Assembly: GCA_963580455.1 (NCBI GenBank)
Contig: OY756964.1
Span: 21,674,001 to 21,738,000 of the forward strand
DNA length: 64,000 nucleotides
Source of the DNA: Euonymus europaeus
Lineage: Eukaryota; Streptophyta; Magnoliopsida; Celastrales; Celastraceae
Direction of reading: 5' to 3'
Under the pieces are notes generated by a model that saw only the letters and a list, made by a program, of their open reading frames with translations, made no database searches and was not told the origin of the DNA. Shown here in pieces: positions 37,462 to 47,560 of the stretch (its first letter is position 1; the number at the start of each line of letters is the position of its first letter). The translations under genes were made by a program, and so were the position numbers.

Positions 37462-38151
37462 CTAGAAGACGATAGAAAAGGCGACTATTAAAGCTGCCAT
37501 TTTTGCTGCAGATTCCACCTGTTTGCTTTTCTCAGAACCAATCGAACAGTATGTCGCAAAGCTCTCACAGTTGTGGAAAATAAGGTTGTACTTCGCGAAA
37601 CCCTCTTTTGTGTTATTCTTCTGCATCTTTTTATAGGCAATCGTTACGACTTTCTCCGGTGGGTAGGGAACAGTTTTAGAGTAGTTGTAGAGGTATATAA
37701 TTTTTCCTGCAAATGGATTCCCTTTGCTCATGAAGCAATCCAGGCAGGTCTTCACAATTCCAAGATCTTTCTTTTTCCTGTAGCCACAGTGTGGACAAGG
37801 AGGATGCTCATGTGACCCTAAACTGATCTTGGTCGTCAGTGAGTTCAATGCTGAGTTGCTCAGGAAGTGAATTACGTACTGAACGTTGTCGTGGCCCTTT
37901 CCAACATATATCCCTGAAACCACACACACACACACATATATTGTTAACGAGTATTCTTAAAATGTAAACTTGATAAACTATGATCAGTAAAGAATGGTGC
38001 AGTGCAGTGCGTGAATGAGTTGACCATGATGGGAGTAGATGCCCTCAGCCCTGTAAACAAAGATATGTTGACCAGGTTGGAGTTCATCTCTCTCGATATG
38101 CTTGTGAGCATGCAATTTTTCACCTACCTTACCAACGATGTCTTGTGCCAT
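37462..38151 (-). CDS. LRAT/NC-domain protein, diverged array copy 6 (likely the founder locus)
   Basis: Exons 38151-38025 and 37913-37462, 192 aa. It has the same domain plan and catalytic residues as copies 1-5. Differences: GKVG replaces CKIG near residues 7-10, and FMSKGNP replaces FMKQGNP near residue 104. It keeps the TATA box (about 38216-38223) but lacks the two 140-bp promoter blocks of the other copies. Beyond about 38662 the DNA is unique, so this copy sits at the original right-hand border. Confidence 0.87.
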
Positions 38152-38662
38152 GATGACTACTAGTGTTTAATAACCTATTGTTGCTGTGCATCTGTCTGGG
38201 TTAGTAATGGCTTCACTTATATAGGAGTCTGGCTTTCAACTTTCCAAAGATAAAACAACATATTATTCATATAATTGTGGGGCTTCAGAATCCGGCGTGG
38301 AATTCTCAAAAGACTTGGAAGAATATAAAAAACATCATGATTCCATATTACAACTTGGAATGTCTTCTATGTTACGTTCTTTGAATCGTCTTCTGGTTCC
38401 TCTAATGGAGTCTGCCTCTGGATTGCGGTTGTAAGGTTTGAAAACTCCAAATGTGTTTTGTTAATCCCATGATGATAGTCGTTCAGGAAGCTCCATTACA
38501 GTACGGACAAAATGTTCAACTTTGTTTTCCTCTGCAGATGGAGATTCCGTTGGAAATTAGTTGGTGAAAAACGAAGGCAATTTTTAAGCCTTATCTGAAT
38601 CAAATTGGGAGATCTTTTATTATGGGGTTTCAAGATTTCCTTGTATGATATAAATAAGCTAT

Positions 38663-38989
38663 ATGTTGCAACCCTAAAACCAAGTCAGACATATTTTTCC
38701 CTTTGCGGCAACCCTTTGATCGTATCTTTGGGATTTTATTGATCCACTTTGATCGGGGGTTGTTTGTTGTTTAAGTGAGATTTTGGATAGCTCTTGCCAT
38801 ACATAGTTTTTCTCTTTTGAATTCTGTGTAACATTCATTCCTATTAGTGAAACTTCTTTCATTATATTCGTCTGATGAGTATGTAATTTGTTGAACTTCG
38901 TTAACTTGTTGTCTGTTATGTGATTGTCATTATTCTATATTTTATTTTCGTAATATTTATAATGTCGAATCGAGTCGACATTAATTCAT
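38663..38989. other. Unique DNA right of the array, no gene seen
   Basis: This is the first sequence after the array. A 62-residue minus-strand frame (38674-38862) has no recognisable family. Nothing else is supported. Confidence 0.5.
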
Positions 38990-40250
38990 AATGAAGTTCT
39001 ACTTGTTTTAAAATATATTTTTGGGATGGAATAGAATTGAGTGTAGGTAGTAATCAGAATGTTAATAAACTCTTAAGTTATATCGTTTGGAATAATTAGT
39101 GAGGAACACATGTATGACGTGCGAGAGTGACGGTCTCCATGACATGGAGTTTGTAAGAATCTCATTATCTTGAGGCAAAAAAACACAAGATATTATCGAA
39201 TCTAGTCCCCCACCACTTTCTCAATTCGTCCTTCTTCCTCCAAGTATTCTTAGCATGCATGCCTTTTTAGTTTTCTTCAATAGACCTCATTTTTTGGTAC
39301 CAAATTGATCCAAGAAATTCGGTCAAAAAATGTGATATAAAAAGAAGAGATTCAGTCGAGAATATATATTGTTTGAATAAGGACAATGAAAAACAAGATT
39401 TATGCTTGACATTTCGATTCGCTTCCTTTTTTGAAGTAATATTTTTATTATATTTAATAAAAATACTAAAAATAAAAATACGACGACACTCAAAGAAAAT
39501 ACATCTAAAATATAATCCGTGAACAGCCTCTCTCAGTACCTAGTCTCCAACAAACTTTTTTTCCCGTACCCTCTTATTATATTACCGACCAGTTATTTCC
39601 TTGTAGGTTGTTGTTCGAATTCTCGCATATTTTTTATTACTTCTTCTAACGAGTCGAGGTTGTTGAGAAGCAATTCATTGTTTTCTTGTTCGACGAAGCT
39701 TTCGATCCGAGCACTGGAATAATAGCTTTATATTCGAAGGTGAGGAAAAAATGAGTTTTGCCTATTGAAGTTTGAGGAGTTGTTATGTAGGAACATAAAG
39801 CACTTGTTAATTGTCCAGTCCAAAGTCTTTTAGCCTTGTCCTCTGGAGATTTCAGTCCTTTTATGATAATTCAATTCATCTCTTCGACTTGTCCGTTGAA
39901 TTAAGGATAAGCTACGAAAGTATAATTAATTCAGAGAATGATTCCTAGTTCTTCATAAAACTATTTGATAGCGTTATTCACGAATTATCTTCCATTGTCA
40001 TTAATCAAGATTCACGAATTATCTCTCATGCGTGCAGATGATTGTTTGATGAACTCTTTGACCTTGTGGTCACTAATTAAGAGTAGCAAGTGGCTCAGCT
40101 TCCACCCACTAATAATCAATTACAACTATGAAGAACTTTCTCTAAACTATTTCTCGAGGAAAACGTCCGAGTAAGTCAAGTCCTCATTGTGCAAACGGAC
40201 AAAGTTTTGAATGACGCCATCTCAACTAGAGCATCCATCTTCATCAAAAA
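38990..40250 (-). mobile_element. Ty3/gypsy retrotransposon fragment A (integrase C-part and 3' end), decayed
   Basis: Read on the minus strand with several stops, the segment keeps integrase blocks in order. LINDNGR and FYEELGI are near 39950-40010, AYP.FNGQVEEMN near 39890, a WTGQL...CSYITTP block near 39800, and YNKRVREKKF, an integrase C-terminal signature, near 39550. Lower coordinates (38990 to about 39480) are AT-rich and non-coding, and fit the 3' end or LTR of an element in minus orientation. It cannot encode a working protein. Confidence 0.7.
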
Positions 40251-41283
40251 ATTAGAAACAGGAACAAGAGTAGGCGCAAAGCACCACCCCAACCCGAAAA
40301 CAATGAGACCCCAACCTAACAACAAAGCTTCCCCAACCTCAATATCCGTGATGGAATAGTGATGAATCGATAGATAAGGCCAAAAATGGGCTAAAATTGT
40401 CTGATGAAACCACTACCATAAGAGAGAGCGAACCTAATCAGAGGCAGATGGCCACCAAGAGGGGGGATCAAATCTCCAATACCTCCCAGGCCCTGCTTGG
40501 ATATGTTTGTGGCTTCATTCTTGTCTTCTGGGAGTTTTCCATTGGATTAGTGTTGCCAAATTGGGTCCATCCGGGTCAGTTCTGTTTGTATCTCCACAAT
40601 TTGTTTAATTAAAATACTTGGCTTCTAAAGTACAACTAAATTGACGTTTCTTGTTCAATCTAATGGAGCTAACACTTCTGTTTTCTCATAACATCGAGAA
40701 GAATGCAATTTACTGACGCGTTAGAAGAAGAACCAACAAGATTGACAACGGAAGTAAAAATGTGAAGAATTGTCAAATGCAAGGAATCTCTTTAGTTGCT
40801 GCCACTAATGCTTGTTGTAGTTGACAAGCAAAACAATATGCATAATAAACATAAAGAAATTCTGAAAAATAATACGTGAAGACCCTTCCAGCCACCCCGC
40901 AAATTGCTAGTTTCATCATACCCTTCCTTAACCACGCATCGATCATGTTAACTACAGATTGTATACCATGTAAGAATATAAAGCTTAGGCGAAGCTTGAG
41001 ATGCCTGGAGCGAATTCTTAAAAAGGGGTCCTCATTAGAAAGGAAAATTAAAATGGGTTACTTTTTTATTTTAAGTTGTAATGGGTTATTATTTTTGGAC
41101 TAATTTTTTGTTCTAAATGAGACCTAAATATATCTAAGACTATTGTATTACTACCAACTTTTTAAAAATATATGAGACCCTAACGATTTGGGAATCCTGA
41201 CAGTTGACCGTTTTGGCCCACCTCAAGAACACCCCCAAATATCGAAGGCTCGATTATTTGGATTGGTGTGACAAAATTAATTC
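40251..41283. other. Spacer between the two gypsy fragments
   Basis: I recognise no gene. A 71-residue plus-strand frame (40397-40612) and a 75-residue frame (40876-41103) have no domain signature. It may be further retrotransposon debris, which I cannot show. Confidence 0.45.
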
Positions 41284-42580
41284 AAAATTAAATTCTACTT
41301 GCTTTTAAATATATTTTAAAATGGAATAGAATTGAGTGTAGATAATTATAATCAGAATGTTAATAAACTCTCGAGTTATATCGTTTGGAATAATTAGTGA
41401 GGAACACATGTATATATGTCGCAAGAGAGTGACGGTCGCAATGACATGGAGTTTGTAAGAATCTCATTATCGTGAGACAAAAACACACAAGATATTATCG
41501 AATCCAGTACTCCACTTTCTCGATCCGTCCTTCTTCCTCCAAGAATTTTTAGAATGCCCCTTTAGCTTTCTTCAATAGACCTCATTTTTCTATCATTAAA
41601 AAAAAACATCCCTAGCCTCTTCTTTTTGGACAAAATTGGTCCAGGAAATTCGGTCAAAAAAATGTGATATAAAGGAAGAGACTCAGTCGATAGTATACGT
41701 ATATGTGTGTGTATATATACATATGTTGTGTTAATAAGGACCATGAAATACAAGATTCATGCTTGAGAATTAGATTCGCTTCCTTTTCTGAAGCAATATT
41801 TTTATTTATAATAAACCAAATACTAAAAATACATATGGCAAAGCACAAAGAAAGTACATCTCAAATACGATCTGTGAGAGAAGCAGTTTATTGTTTCTTT
41901 GCTCGGCAAATTTTTTCGATATCCGATGTATAAGAACCCTGATCTCTACTAGGAACAACAAATTTAGATTCCAAGGTGAGAGAAAAATGAATTTTGTCTG
42001 TTGAAGTTCAAGGAGTTATTTTGTAGGATCATAAAACGCTTGGTAATTGTTCTGTCCAAAGTCTTTTAGCTTAATCAAATCGAGCTTTCAGTCCTCGTAG
42101 AATAATTTTATTTTTTTCACTTCCACTTGCCTATCGGCTTGACAATAAGCTACGGAGGTAATTGATTAGGAGATTGATGCCTAGTTCTTCGTAGAACTAT
42201 TTGATGATGTTACTCGCTAATTGTCTCCCGTTATCATTAATCGAAATATGAAGAACCCTATAATTGCAAATGATTGTTTTTCAAAGGAACGTACTCTTTG
42301 ACCTCGGTCAATAATGATAGCAAATCAATCGCAACTATGAGGAACTTCTCTGAGCTATTGCCTAAGAAACATATCTAAGCCACTCAAGTTTCTATTGTGC
42401 GAACGGATAAGGTTTTGAATGACGATCATCTCGATTGGAGGGAGATGTGGAACATTAGCATGCATTTGACACTTGCCACATTTACTCACAAGCTGTTAGA
42501 CATCCATCTTCTTTACCGTAGTGCAATACCTTGTTAGATAAACTTCTTGCGTCCATGTGACCCACAAATTATTTCTTGAA
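41284..42580 (-). mobile_element. Ty3/gypsy retrotransposon fragment B, second direct copy
   Basis: This block repeats fragment A in the same orientation. 41284-41480 matches 38990-39190, including 'ggaataattagtgaggaacacatgtat' split by small indels. The integrase part at 41990-42430 matches 39750-40200. It extends further upstream in the element, to a decayed integrase zinc-binding segment near 42480-42580. Divergence from A is substantial and both are broken by stops. Confidence 0.65.
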
Positions 42581-43996
42581 GTTCTCTCAAAGCCCCAGAA
42601 AAAATAGAAGATAAATGTAACCCTCCAGGCAGAAAAAGGCATTGGTTCAGGCTTTAAGCACCATTACCAAAAAGAGACTTCCTGTTCATTGTTGTGAAAA
42701 AGTAATATGGTCCATGAGGAACACTTGCAGTTCAAAGTGCTAATTATGCCATGGTAAACATTTGCAGCTCAAAGAACAACATTGAACGAAAAAACGCAGT
42801 GATGCAATATTCTGTGAAAACAGGTTCACCCTCAGCTTGCAATATTACCTGTATTGAAGAGGGAATCTGTTACTGAATAGCAGCATACAGTGAACCGACT
42901 AGCATAATTTTCCTTCAAATACATAACACTGACTAGAAAACCTATCCCAACTACAACAACGACAGCACAAACCAGAAGCTATCAACGTTAAACTAAGAGC
43001 TGATGCAATGGTCATGTATGCTTTTAAGTTGCAACCCTGGTTCAATTCAACGATCAGTTCGTTCCCAGGTGTAGAAATCAAATTTGAAAATTCATATTTT
43101 TCTCGAGTTTAGAAAAAACTAAAGCATAATCACCAACCACGAAAGAAAGTTCCGGATTCACCCAAGGTGATTCATTATAACATCAGCGGCTGCAACTGTG
43201 CTTATTATAACAAGCAAGACCAATTACAAAGACAAGTACATGATAAAAGGCTAAGCAGTTTATCCAAGTTAGTTTGCGCACTTACAATCATGCTTGCCAT
43301 GATGCCATCTAATATATTTTTAAGCATTTCATTTCCAATTTCCAGACAACCATATGAACACTATTAATTCAAACTAATAAATTTGCTGACTTGGCTTCCC
43401 TGTTGAATGTTGATAATTCCCTGGAAATTAGGCATCTTCATAAATCATAATCAACGAGATTTTATCGTAATACCCAACACACCAAGGTTAATAAGACCCA
43501 AACACCTTGAATGAGCATGCATGGAAAAATCCCATTCACAAACTTCATACTGAGCAACAAGAACTCTACGTCGCAAGCAATAAGCAAAATCTAAACGTAA
43601 GCCAACACCCAGAAGCAAAAACTAATAGAAAATCCGTCTATATTGGCCATGAACAGGATCTAAGTCAAGCCTAGATGTGCTGGAATACCATAAAGATAGC
43701 ACAAAGAAGAGAGAGCTGATGACATCTTAATTCGTACTGAAGAACTACAAGCTACAATTATGCGCACAATCTTCCATAACTTTTTATTGCTAAAGCGAAC
43801 ATTCGGTGGATAACTGATTATTACTTAATATGCATCAATGTCACATACAACAGAAAAAGGAAGGAAAAAAAACAAATACTTGAAAAGCTGAAACTAGTTT
43901 CAAACTACATAAATAATAGCAGCAAGAATCCTTCTACAGAAGAGAGATCTAGCCAGAGTTATTAATACCAGTTTACCATTTCCCATCAGTCATGAT
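42581..43996. other. Intergenic DNA and 3' flank of the MUG1-like gene
   Basis: There is no convincing coding exon. The part nearest 43996 should be the 3' UTR of the MUG1-like gene. Short frames at 42899-43081 and 43167-43367 show no family. Confidence 0.5.
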
Positions 43997-46285
43997 TTAA
44001 ATTGGTGCTGCACAAGTAGTTCTAAAATGTCCTGTCTGATTGCAACGGCTACAGTGCACAACTCTCTTAACACGACCACGATCTTCCGCTCGCACTCGCT
44101 TCTTTCGAGGTCGGCCAGGTGGACGAAGTGATTTTGGAGGGTTGATTAACACCTCAAGAACATTAGGGTCTCCCTCAGACAATTCTCTCCAAAGACTTTT
44201 ATCAGGAATTGGATGAATGGTTTGTGAATATGTCTTTCTATAGGTTGCTACAGTGAAACAACTTTCCGTAAATCTGTGGACATTCTGCCGGCAGGAGAGA
44301 AGGGCAGCCACAGCATGTGCACATGGCAAACCATACAACTGCCATCCCCTACAAAGACAACAGCGATTCCGTATGTCCACAATATTCGTTCCTTCATGAG
44401 ATATAACTTCAAATTCGGCTTCGTTAGCACGAAGAACCTGATAGGTTCGTGCACGCTCAAGAGCCTCTGCAACACGCCTCTCAGCAGAAGGGACAAGTAT
44501 TGATGTCCATTGCATACTGGTCTCTCGACGTTCATTGAACCATGTCATTAGCTGCCTCCTAATGCACTCCATCATCTGAATTATTGGAAGACCTGAGGCC
44601 TCCAAAATCCAAGAATTTAATGATTCAACTATATTAGCTGTCAAATGCCCAAATCTTGTTCCTTCAAAATAAGCAGTAGCCCACAATCGCGGAGGAATTC
44701 GACGAATCCAGTATGCAGCATCTTGTGATATCTCTTCAATCTCTAGAATCTTTGCTTCAAATTCAATTACAGTCAAGGCATGAGCAGCTTCCCACAGCAG
44801 ATTGACAAGCATTGTGTTATTGAACTGTTTTCGGAAACTCTCACTCAGGTGTCGCATGCAAAATCCATGAAAAGCAGTTGGGAAATTTGCCTCTACTCCT
44901 TCTGTGATTCCCTTCTGCCTATCTGACAAAATTGTAAGCCTGGGCATATTTTCCGTATTAATCTCAAGCAGGTTATGAAGTTCGGACAGAAACCACATCC
45001 AATTATCATCATTCTCCTCATCAACAACACCAAATGCCAGAGGAAACAGAGCCCCATCTCCATCAAAACCAGTAGCAAGAAGCAAAGTCCCAAGATACTT
45101 GCTTTTCAGAACAGTGCTATCAAGCCCAAGGAGTGGCCTGCATGCATTCAGAAAACCATATATAGACGCCTGGAAAGATATAAATAAACGCTGGAAACAG
45201 TCATCCGATGGATTTCCATAGACAGATGCAATACTCCCTCGATTTGTTCGCTTCACCTGTTCGCAATATTGTGGAAGTAAGCGATATCCCTCTTCAAAGG
45301 ATCCACGCATAGCAGCCATGATACGCTCCTTGCCTCGCCAGGCTTGCTTATAAGACAAGGTTATCCCATGAACCCGGTGAATCTCCTCCAGTATCTCCTT
45401 TGGCTTGTAATTTGGGTTTTCCTTAAGCTGTTGCTCCACAGAATTTGCAACCCATTGAACAGAGGCTTGCTGGTGGCCAAGATGAGATATTCCTCCACAT
45501 GTATGTGTCTCATGGACCGTCCTGATTGTGAAAGTTGGGACACCAGGGAGCTTTGCCGCATGTATGCGCCATGGGCATCCCTCAGTTGCACACTTGGCTG
45601 TGAAGCGGGTCTTGTCAGACTTTATGGTCTGGATTTCAAAATGGAGTGCGATTGCTGTATCCCTCAATGCCCTACGGCAGCTCTTGACATCTGGGAACTC
45701 TTGCCCCACAGAAAGCTCATAATTAGGAGTTGCAACAACTGTACGGGCCTGAACAACTAGAGGAGAATCAAGTAAAAGCTGAGAGTCCTGAATGGCCAAA
45801 TCATGAGATTCCATCCCCATCTCCTGGTTCTGAACCACAGTCAGTTCAAGATTCTCATCAAGTTCTTGACCATCTGAAACAACCAATTCATGGTTTTCTA
45901 ATAAAGCTAACTCATGGTTCTGTGAAGGATGAGCCAACTCATGCTCGACATGTTCAGGTTTCCGATCCAGTGGCAGCTCATTACCATGGCCATAATTGTG
46001 GCCGTCATCCTCTCCTTCACCATGTCCGTGTCTCAATACTAGGTCATGGTCATGGTCATGGTCATGGCTATGTCCTAACCCCATATCATGGTCATGAGGA
46101 TGCCCTAGACCCAGTTCATGGTCATGGTTTGGTCCCAAACCCAAATGATGTTCATGGGTTTGTCCCAATTCAAGTTCTTGGTTCTGACCAAGCCCCATAT
46201 TATGGTTATGGCCTAGCACCAATGTCTGATTCTGCCCCAGTGCTAAATTGTGACTTCGCCCAAGTATCAATTCATGATTAGCCAT
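43997..46285 (-). CDS. MUG1: MUSTANG-type domesticated Mutator transposase (MUG1-like)
   Basis: One uninterrupted 762-aa frame. Residues 1 to about 110 are a run of imperfect units of the type 'LGLGxxHDHE', rich in Gly, Leu, His and Asp. A MuDR N-terminal zinc-binding-like segment (CATEGCPWRIHAAK) follows. The MULE transposase domain has LDSTVLKSKY (first acidic residue Asp389) and ILSDRQKG (Asp455). The SWIM zinc finger is C643-x-C645...C655-x-H657, and a CCHC knuckle closes the protein (Cys745, Cys748, His753, Cys758). No terminal inverted repeats flank the gene and the frame is intact. This fits MUSTANG genes, ancient domesticated transposases that act as plant regulators of growth and flowering. 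From memory, Arabidopsis MUG1 starts with a very similar repeat. No N-terminal PB1 domain is present, so it belongs with the MUG-A group. Confidence 0.9.
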   Translation of the reverse strand: MANHELILGRSHNLALGQNQTLVLGHNHNMGLGQNQELELGQTHEHHLGLGPNHDHELGLGHPHDHDMGLGHSHDHDHDHDLVLRHGHGEGEDDGHNYGHGNELPLDRKPEHVEHELAHPSQNHELALLENHELVVSDGQELDENLELTVVQNQEMGMESHDLAIQDSQLLLDSPLVVQARTVVATPNYELSVGQEFPDVKSCRRALRDTAIALHFEIQTIKSDKTRFTAKCATEGCPWRIHAAKLPGVPTFTIRTVHETHTCGGISHLGHQQASVQWVANSVEQQLKENPNYKPKEILEEIHRVHGITLSYKQAWRGKERIMAAMRGSFEEGYRLLPQYCEQVKRTNRGSIASVYGNPSDDCFQRLFISFQASIYGFLNACRPLLGLDSTVLKSKYLGTLLLATGFDGDGALFPLAFGVVDEENDDNWMWFLSELHNLLEINTENMPRLTILSDRQKGITEGVEANFPTAFHGFCMRHLSESFRKQFNNTMLVNLLWEAAHALTVIEFEAKILEIEEISQDAAYWIRRIPPRLWATAYFEGTRFGHLTANIVESLNSWILEASGLPIIQMMECIRRQLMTWFNERRETSMQWTSILVPSAERRVAEALERARTYQVLRANEAEFEVISHEGTNIVDIRNRCCLCRGWQLYGLPCAHAVAALLSCRQNVHRFTESCFTVATYRKTYSQTIHPIPDKSLWRELSEGDPNVLEVLINPPKSLRPPGRPRKKRVRAEDRGRVKRVVHCSRCNQTGHFRTTCAAPI

Positions 46286-47560
46286 TGAAGATCAATCAGA
46301 ATATATTAGTAACAGCAAAAACTCGCCCACGAAACAAAGAATGCCAATTTATAAACTGATAGCCGAAACAATGACTTTCTGACTGAATCAATTATGCCTG
46401 CCAAGCAACACACCAATGTCATGTGAAATAACCATTTGAAACCTAGAGCACAATCCTCAAAACTAGGCACGGAGTACCCATAACAGATAAATACAACTGA
46501 AGAATATACCTGATTCAGCAGTCTATCCTAATATGCTCCCATAAATTTTGTCCCTTATTGAAATGTAAACAATTTACTATGTGAAAGCCTTATTTCGTCA
46601 CAAGCAACCAGGTGAGTCTTGCATCACTGAACTTGACAATGGAAAAAAATAAATATTACAACAGCATCAGGTATAGAGACAAGCAGATTAGCATGCCTAT
46701 CTAAATGCAGAAGAACATAAAACAAACATCCAAAGCAAAACACTTGTGAATCAACCACAGAAAGATGTAATTCTAGCTACACGAAGCAACACATGTCATA
46801 CAAACATCTTAGATTGATTATAACTGAAATTCTATTCCCCGGACCACAAAAACCTCCAAGCAGTCAAATAGTATAAACGAAAGGCATCTTGCCAAAACCA
46901 CAACAAATCTAAGTGATAAATTTTTCCTCTTAGCTCTTTCAGAGCAATCAAAGAGGATAATCCCAGTCATGAATCGAAAATATGTGCCAAAATAAGGTGA
47001 AGAAAACATTCAGAATATAGAACATAATTTAATAGCTCCTAAAGAATTTTTTTTTAAAAAAGTATCAAAGACTCTAACAACGAATCATGTTCACGTATAA
47101 AACAAGATATTGAGCAAATACATTCAGCTACAAAACTAATTTCAATAACTGCTGTACTAACCTACTCACCTATCTATCAAATTTCAAGAAAAAAAAACAG
47201 ATACCCACCAATCAAAACAATCAAAAACACAAAAAAATTCAACCACTGGGTTCAGGAGAAGTGAAGTGTAGAAGCAGTACCACAACACAAAAGGCGGATC
47301 GAAATTCGAAAGAAGACAACTTCGGGCTTCCGCGCGAGGCAGAGATTGAGGATGTGATAATAGAGAAGATCGGAAGAAACGATTTGAAAATTGGGTTTTA
47401 GAGGAAAATTGGCGGGTAACTGGAGAACATCGGGAAGGGCAGGCGATGAGAAGGGTTGGATTGGGAATTAGAGAAGGGCAGAAGAGGGAGTGTGGGCGTC
47501 GAGGGTTGAGAAGGGAAATACAGGTTTTTGCGTAAGCAGAGATGGTGGGGTATTTAGGTC
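46286..47560 (-). promoter_or_regulatory. Leader and promoter region of the MUG1-like gene
   Basis: The DNA immediately before the start codon is AT-rich. A more GC-rich block at about 47290-47500 looks like a first, non-coding exon; on the minus strand a possible donor (GTG then GTACTG) lies at 47281/47280. A 5'-UTR intron of about 1 kb is therefore likely but not proven. Beyond 47560 no further signal is seen. Confidence 0.4.

Larger units (their letters stand above)
16869..38662 (+). repeat. Tandem array of a 4,102-bp unit, five full copies plus one partial
   Basis: Counting from the point where copies first match, the units are 16869-20970, 20971-25072, 25073-29174, 29175-33276, 33277-37381 (4,105 bp, one extra GCT codon) and a partial 37382-38662. 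Every landmark recurs at exactly 4,102 bp. The interior is near-identical: the only difference I noticed among the first four units is a G-to-T at 26170. From about 36573 to the end the sequence carries many substitutions and lacks about 320 bp upstream of the LRAT gene. Biologically the duplicated segment is better phased as starting near 18468, where LRAT upstream DNA ('aagctac') is joined to KH intron DNA. The array holds six LRAT genes, five hAT elements and five terminal KH exons. Confidence 0.95.

Noticed and set aside
45730..46281. A 183-codon plus-strand frame with a GHGHGHG stretch
   Set aside because: It is the antisense shadow of the His/Gly/Leu repeat head of the MUG1-like gene and has no start context or family of its own.
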